Assembly: GCF_900141745.1 (NCBI RefSeq)
Contig: NZ_FSRM01000001.1
Location: 3,348,001-3,412,000, forward strand
DNA length: 64,000 nt
Direction of reading: 5' to 3'
DNA from: Paraburkholderia phenazinium
GTDB lineage: Bacteria; Pseudomonadota; Gammaproteobacteria; Burkholderiales; Burkholderiaceae
The notes beneath the pieces were generated by a model that was given only the letters and a program-made list of their open reading frames with translations, searched no databases and was not told the DNA's origin. This document shows, in pieces, positions 63,154 through 64,000 of the stretch. A program made the translations under genes and the position numbers. Every line of letters begins with the position of its first letter. Position 1 is the stretch's first letter.

Positions 63154-64000
63154 GACGCTTGCGCACCGCGGCGATGCCACTCGCCGAACACGTCGGCAAA
63201 GCCGCCGCGCGTCGCCCCGGCCGCCTCGATAGCCGCCGCCACGCGCGGCGACAGCAACGCGGCCAATTCGTCCGCATGCCGATAGTCGCGCATGCCGGCG
63301 CTCAACGCGCCCTCACCCGCCGTGGCCGGATGGCAATAGATCTCGCCCACGCCGTCCGGCAAGCGCGCCAACGCATCGAGCAGGACACCCTCGGTCATCT
63401 GCCCCGTCCTGGAGATGCCGACCACATAGTCGTTGTGCGCGATACCGGCATGATCGAGGCGGTCCCGCACCAGGCCAATCCACGGTTTAAGCCACAGCGG
63501 TTCGTTGGATTCGTATGGCAGACGCACCGCACGCATGCCGTAGTCGGGGCCAATTTCGAGGATCAGCCCGAGCACCGTCGGATGCAGATGGAAGTGCTTA
63601 TGGGTATTGACGTGATCGAGCGGCAGCCCGGTCTTCGCGAATGCTTCGAACTGCGCGCGGATTTCCAGTGCGAGTTGCTTGCGCACGGACGGTAGACAGA
63701 AAAATCGAAAGCCGTCGCGCACCATATCGTCGCCGAAACGGCCCTCCGGACCGACCAGCGCCGGAATCGCCTCGCGCGGCAGGAGCGCCGCGCCATCGGC
63801 CAGCACCAGATGCAGGCCGACCCGCAATTCCGGCAGCCGCCGCACGCGCGCGAGCGCATCGCGCGCGGCCGGCGCGGCGACCATCAGGCTCGCTGCCGTC
63901 AGCACACCGTACAGATGCGCACGCTCGACTGCCTCGTTGACCCGTTCGTGCAAACCGAAATCGTCCGCAGTGAAGATCAGCGTGCGCTGCGAAAGCCGAG
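63150..64000 (-). CDS. hpnK: hopanoid-biosynthesis-associated YdjC-family protein HpnK (5' end cut by window)
   Basis: A YdjC/ChbG-type sugar deacetylase-like protein. The family motif TADDFG follows immediately within the window edge (RLSQRTLIFTADDFG), and NTHKHFHLHP and the later IYCHPATAGE hold metal ligands. Only a few N-terminal residues are missing. It is predicted to act on sugar head groups of hopanoids. Overlaps hpnL by four bases; the rest of the hopanoid cluster should lie beyond the window. Confidence 0.88.
   Translation of the reverse strand, partial: RLSQRTLIFTADDFGLHERVNEAVERAHLYGVLTAASLMVAAPAARDALARVRRLPELRVGLHLVLADGAALLPREAIPALVGPEGRFGDDMVRDGFRFFCLPSVRKQLALEIRAQFEAFAKTGLPLDHVNTHKHFHLHPTVLGLILEIGPDYGMRAVRLPYESNEPLWLKPWIGLVRDRLDHAGIAHNDYVVGISRTGQMTEGVLLDALARLPDGVGEIYCHPATAGEGALSAGMRDYRHADELAALLSPRVAAAIEAAGATRGGFADVFGEWHRRGAQAS

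Noticed and set aside
1..64000. CRISPR array, prophage or insertion sequence
   Set aside because: No regularly spaced repeats with unique spacers, no transposase or integrase, and no phage structural genes were seen. The only substantial repeats are the 29.3-30.1 kb inverted pair and its partial outer duplication.

Overview
The window reads as one piece of a beta-proteobacterial chromosome, most likely Paraburkholderia or a close Burkholderiaceae relative. The reasons are high G+C with strongly C/G-ending codons, the heteromeric AruF/AruG type of arginine succinyltransferase pathway, the hopanoid genes hpnK/hpnL, an unlinked MuxABC/MdtABC-type efflux set, and a short repeat family (29.3-30.1 kb) that I remember as common in Burkholderia genomes. 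Almost everything looks chromosomal and intact. I see no transposase, integrase, phage gene, CRISPR array, rRNA or tRNA.

Layout. 0.1-6.5 kb: a small His/Met-rich secreted protein, a short hypothetical, an EAL phosphodiesterase, ribosome-rescue factor ArfB, a VC0807-like membrane protein and a large FUSC-family membrane protein. 6.6-8.8 kb: a small membrane protein and a divergent pair of NAD(P)-binding reductase and TetR regulator, separated by three operator-like boxes on a 22-bp period. 8.8-11.3 kb: an A+T-richer accessory islet with an orphan terminator, two paralogous small proteins, and a solute-binding domain without signal peptide. 11.4-21 kb: Lrp and a cysteine-dioxygenase-like gene, an MscS channel, a lipoprotein, a DJ-1/PfpI protein, an orphan histidine kinase, a fluoride riboswitch driving fluC, a possible small RNA on the minus strand, and an IclR regulator.

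21.4-30.6 kb: an mdtABC RND efflux operon whose 3' end abuts a long inverted-repeat pair made of conserved modules and hairpins. 30.6-39 kb: an exported peroxiredoxin, then a cyclic-di-GMP/HDOD signalling cluster (two degenerate EAL-HDOD paralogues flanking a PAS-GGDEF-EAL protein and an HDOD-GAF-like protein), then acetoacetate decarboxylase. 39-50 kb: one minus-strand array for arginine use, in the order hisQ-hisM-hisP (uptake), argR (regulator), then astC-aruF-aruG-astD-astB-astE, which degrades arginine by the ammonia-producing succinyltransferase route. The solute-binding protein for the transporter is absent.

50-52.4 kb: a methyltransferase, a patatin-like phospholipase and a double BamE-like lipoprotein. 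52.8-62 kb: an organosulfur cluster with a DszC/SfnB-like acyl-CoA-dehydrogenase-fold enzyme, an SsuD-like flavin monooxygenase, two SsuA-like binding proteins, a LysR regulator, a four-domain rhodanese coupled to a cysteine-dioxygenase-like gene, and a class II aldolase, but no SsuB/SsuC transporter genes. 62.1-64 kb: hpnL and hpnK, the latter cut by the window edge.

The strongest unexplained signals are the modular inverted repeat at 29.3-30.1 kb, the three phased operators at 8034-8089, the paralogous small-protein islet, and two candidate small RNAs marked by terminators that no protein gene explains.
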